64,000 nucleotides of DNA, taken from positions 167,501-231,500 of the forward strand of contig CAXHWN010002377.1 in assembly GCA_964020975.1 (NCBI GenBank), given 5' to 3'. Under the pieces are notes generated by a model. It was not told the DNA's origin and ran no database searches. It worked only from the letters and a program-made list of their open reading frames with translations. This DNA is from Hermodice carunculata (taxonomy: Eukaryota; Annelida; Polychaeta; Eunicida; Amphinomidae). A program made the position numbers and the translations under genes. How positions within the stretch are numbered: position 1 is the stretch's first letter; each line of letters opens with the position of its first letter. This document shows positions 63,401 to 64,000 of this stretch, in pieces.

Positions 63401-63882
63401 ACCTGCTTCTGTTACAATCTCAATAACAAGACATCGTTAACATCATCAGCAATAAAGATAGATAGACTGGAACCTGTTTCTGTTGCAATCTCAATAACCA
63501 GACATCGCTAACATCATCAGCAAAATCTTGCTGACAGGTAAGTTTAGCACTCCTACAAGGATACAATCTGGTGTCGGTCACTTGGGTGTCTGTCCTTCAC
63601 TCTCTCCAGAGTTTTCTGTTGTTTTACTTCTTTATCTCTGGCTGCAAAGGCATTCTTCAAATCTATCTGTAATCAACATCATAAAATACAAAAAGATTAA
63701 CACAATCTTATGTTCTGATGCATTCATTAGCATTGTTTGTGACACAAATTATTGTTTTAAACTCAGTATTCATCACAGGAAAAGTATAAAGATATTAAGT
63801 GTGACAACCCACCTTTGCATGTTTGCAAGCTGTTCCATAGAGAGTCAAGGGTTCTATCACTCTTGCTTCTAGCCTTTTTACC
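51311..63882 (-). CDS. CIBAR1: CIBAR/FAM92 BAR-domain protein, C-terminal two thirds (six exons)
   Basis: Exons in coding order: 63882-63814, 63666-63565, 58315-58211, 56091-55978, 55389-55141, 51412-51311. All are phase 0 with GT-AG introns, and they encode 247 residues to the stop TAA at 51313-51311. Segments match remembered human CIBAR1 in order: VKRLEARVIEPL, then HPSDRHQI, AETELQKA, VEMLFHAKALEMYT, EEEDLE, FRNSLRP and a Ser/Pro/Gln tail ending in an Asp/Glu run. The family has a FAM92-type BAR domain that binds curved membranes and works with Chibby at the base of cilia. The N-terminal part of the BAR domain lies beyond the window. Invertebrates often carry one copy, so the choice between CIBAR1 and CIBAR2 is nominal. 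Introns are packed with minisatellites. Confidence 0.93.
51604..51755. repeat. Minisatellite, 38-bp period, four copies
   Basis: Units of catgacagtccctttccctg plus tggggacagagtgataaa, in the last intron of CIBAR. The GKGTVMFIT-type open frame on the minus strand is its translation. Confidence 0.95.
52040..53430. repeat. Two-unit minisatellite (38-bp and 53-bp units), about 30 copies
   Basis: Every unit contains ggcattgagtgtaggcctag followed by agcgtatttaggtgga. Short units end in tt (38 bp). Long ones carry an extra ctgatgctgacatatt (53 bp). Reading along the + strand I count about 15 of each, in an irregular order that is mostly short in the middle and all long at the right end. It lies in the last CIBAR intron. 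Confidence 0.95.
53431..55140. repeat. Intronic sequence with degenerate family C-like repeats
   Basis: From about 54040 on, blocks such as tgaccttgaaaaataggtca, aggtcaaggtcac, ctataggtggtgccacc and 'gacggacagacatgagtaac' recall repeats widespread in marine invertebrate genomes. The part 53431-54040 looks unique. A tctctccccgaagattgctg stretch near 53592 pairs imperfectly with cagcgatccctcgtgagaga at 53663, a small inverted repeat. Confidence 0.5.
55141..55389 (-). CDS. CIBAR1: CIBAR exon: end of BAR region and Ser/Pro/Gln tail
   Basis: Acceptor ctttcag, donor gtgaat, phase 0, 83 residues. It starts EFRNSLRPSHAQSRLEMQR, matching the conserved FRNSL...SRLDI block of the family, then goes to a disordered SSKSSLNSTGRSNMSKPSPP and PQPQPQARSQERPKQQ tail and MYADDNDL. 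The tail has many Ser and Thr and could be phosphorylated. Confidence 0.92.
55978..56091 (-). CDS. CIBAR1: CIBAR exon: last BAR helix
   Basis: Acceptor gtttcag, donor gtggtg, phase 0, 38 residues: KTLMEFVNVEMLFHAKALEM, then YTLCFQSLGLMSEEEDLE. This lines up with the EFITIEMLFHGKALEVYT...DEDLE block of human CIBAR1. An alternative donor three bases later (gtgcca) would add one Val. Confidence 0.93.
57539..57867. repeat. Minisatellite, 47-bp period, seven copies
   Basis: Units contain agtaattgttctgtcccata then aaacatgatgaaccagtgtt and caagatc. Copies differ by a few bases. CIBAR intron. Confidence 0.95.
58005..58181. mobile_element. Possible old MITE related to the one at 39612
   Basis: Begins cagtgaaatctgtcttcaaa-gacc after TA and ends near gtggtcactctcgacagta...cactg. 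Inside, ggcggtctctcatcggaggt and ggtggctctcattggagtgg repeat each other. The 'agagacc/ggtctctc' and 'gaggt' words recall the MITE at 39612, but the termini are too decayed to be sure. Confidence 0.35.
58211..58315 (-). CDS. CIBAR1: CIBAR exon: BAR-domain helix
   Basis: Acceptor ttttcag, donor gtaaat, phase 0, 35 residues: AETELQKASVDASWTSKALE, then ERMDSFEKKKLEDLK. It matches the AETELQRAAMDASRTSRHLEE...FERQKMKDIK helix of human CIBAR1. Heptad-like spacing and high Lys/Glu content fit the BAR coiled coil. Confidence 0.95.
59030..60110 (+). repeat. ~143-bp tandem repeat (family A), array 3
   Basis: About eight units. The gcataaatt-type block lies near 59089, 59232, 59371, 59518, 59658, 59798, 59940 and 60086 (spacing 139-147). 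Each unit also has an 'aattgaagttggaatgg'-like block and a 'tttgaagat..tcaacattt' block. Same family and orientation as the arrays in the protease introns. Confidence 0.88.
60452..60795. repeat. Minisatellite, 37-39-bp period, nine copies
   Basis: Units of gttgacctggggcacctcac then ccaggccaaagaaagct. Long open frames on both strands (for example repeats of LGHLTKAKGKLL) come from the array. CIBAR intron. Confidence 0.95.
61001..63230. repeat. 43-bp satellite, about 52 copies, with 172-bp higher-order repeat
   Basis: The unit is tatatagaggtacctgctat plus ttaagaccatcattactgtc plus atg. Variants (aaaggg/gagggg/gaggta; tatt/tatg; catc/cacc/tatt) recur in fixed sets of four: blocks starting aaagggacctgctattt at 61393, 61565, 61953, 62125 and 62297, which gives steps of 172. 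Longer stretches (for example about 61260-61560 and 61820-62120) also repeat. Largest array in the window; CIBAR intron. Confidence 0.97.
63565..63666 (-). CDS. CIBAR1: CIBAR exon: BAR-domain helix
   Basis: Acceptor attacag, donor gtatcc, phase 0, 34 residues: IDLKNAFAARDKEVKQQKTL, then ERVKDRHPSDRHQI. It matches DLKATLTARNREAKQLTQLER...NPSDRHVI. Joined to the next exon it reads DRHQI-AETELQ, two residues shorter than the remembered human DRHVISQAETELQ, exactly at the splice junction. Confidence 0.92.
63814..63882 (-). CDS. CIBAR1: CIBAR exon: BAR-domain segment (first exon in window)
   Basis: Acceptor ggttacag, donor gtgggt, phase 0, 23 residues: VKRLEARVIEPLTLYGTACK, then HAK. It matches VERLEAKVVEPLKTYGTIVK of human CIBAR1. 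The preceding exons, encoding roughly the first hundred residues, are to the right of the window. Confidence 0.92.
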
Positions 63883-64000
63883 TGTAACCAACAAGTAGGT
63901 ATCATACATGATCATAATAAAAAGTAGGTAACATACAACTGATGTACATGTATATGAACTGTCTGCATATTCACAATCTTCTTTCTTTTGAATGAGAAAA
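63883..64000. other. Intron of CIBAR to window edge
   Basis: Nothing recognisable; no further exon before the edge. Confidence 0.6.

Overview
The window is eukaryotic: about 37% GC by eye, multi-exon genes with GT-AG introns of 0.15 to 6 kb, long microsatellites and many decayed transposons. The genes and repeats point to a marine invertebrate (bilaterian, probably lophotrochozoan-like). Repeats with short motifs such as 'gaccttgaaaggtcaa' and trains of 'cttctccaaaaccgtcagcc' recall mollusc or brachiopod genomes from memory. No species can be named from the sequence alone.

Two host genes are well supported. (1) On the + strand, seven exons between 15566 and 30955 encode a secreted trypsin-type serine protease: two PAN/apple-like domains separated by a Pro/Ser-rich linker, then an acidic linker and a complete catalytic domain (IIGG activation site, His/Asp/Ser triad, Asp in the specificity pocket). 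All splice phases agree, and a poly(A) signal lies at 31122. Its 5' end is uncertain. A TATA box (1192) and a small signal-peptide-like exon (1320-1360) lie 14 kb upstream and may or may not belong to it. (2) On the - strand, six exons between 63882 and 51311 encode the C-terminal two thirds of a CIBAR/FAM92 BAR-domain protein, a ciliary-base membrane-curvature protein family. The N-terminal exons lie beyond the right edge. A third gene-like locus (43728-45360, + strand) is a decayed MADF-type DNA-binding protein.

Layout: 1-15 kb holds decayed mobile DNA (a LINE scrap, a nested palindrome, a DIRS-like fossil at 8.4-10.2 kb), two tandem arrays and a Tc1/mariner-type MITE. 15-31 kb is the protease gene, with introns full of repeats. 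31-34 kb is a degenerate long-period repeat. 34-40 kb holds a tyrosine-recombinase retroelement fossil (minus strand) with repeated ends and a MITE inside a TA microsatellite. 41-48 kb is transposon-rich, with the MADF pseudogene and a reverse-transcriptase fossil. 51-64 kb is the CIBAR gene, whose introns hold five different minisatellites, including a 52-copy 43-bp satellite with a 172-bp higher-order repeat.

I did not find a convincing new molecular system. The most unusual items are the 43-bp satellite whose unit resembles a MITE terminal repeat, the B-A-B/A repeat layout around the tyrosine-recombinase element, and an array of splice-donor-like repeats at 10.9-11.8 kb.
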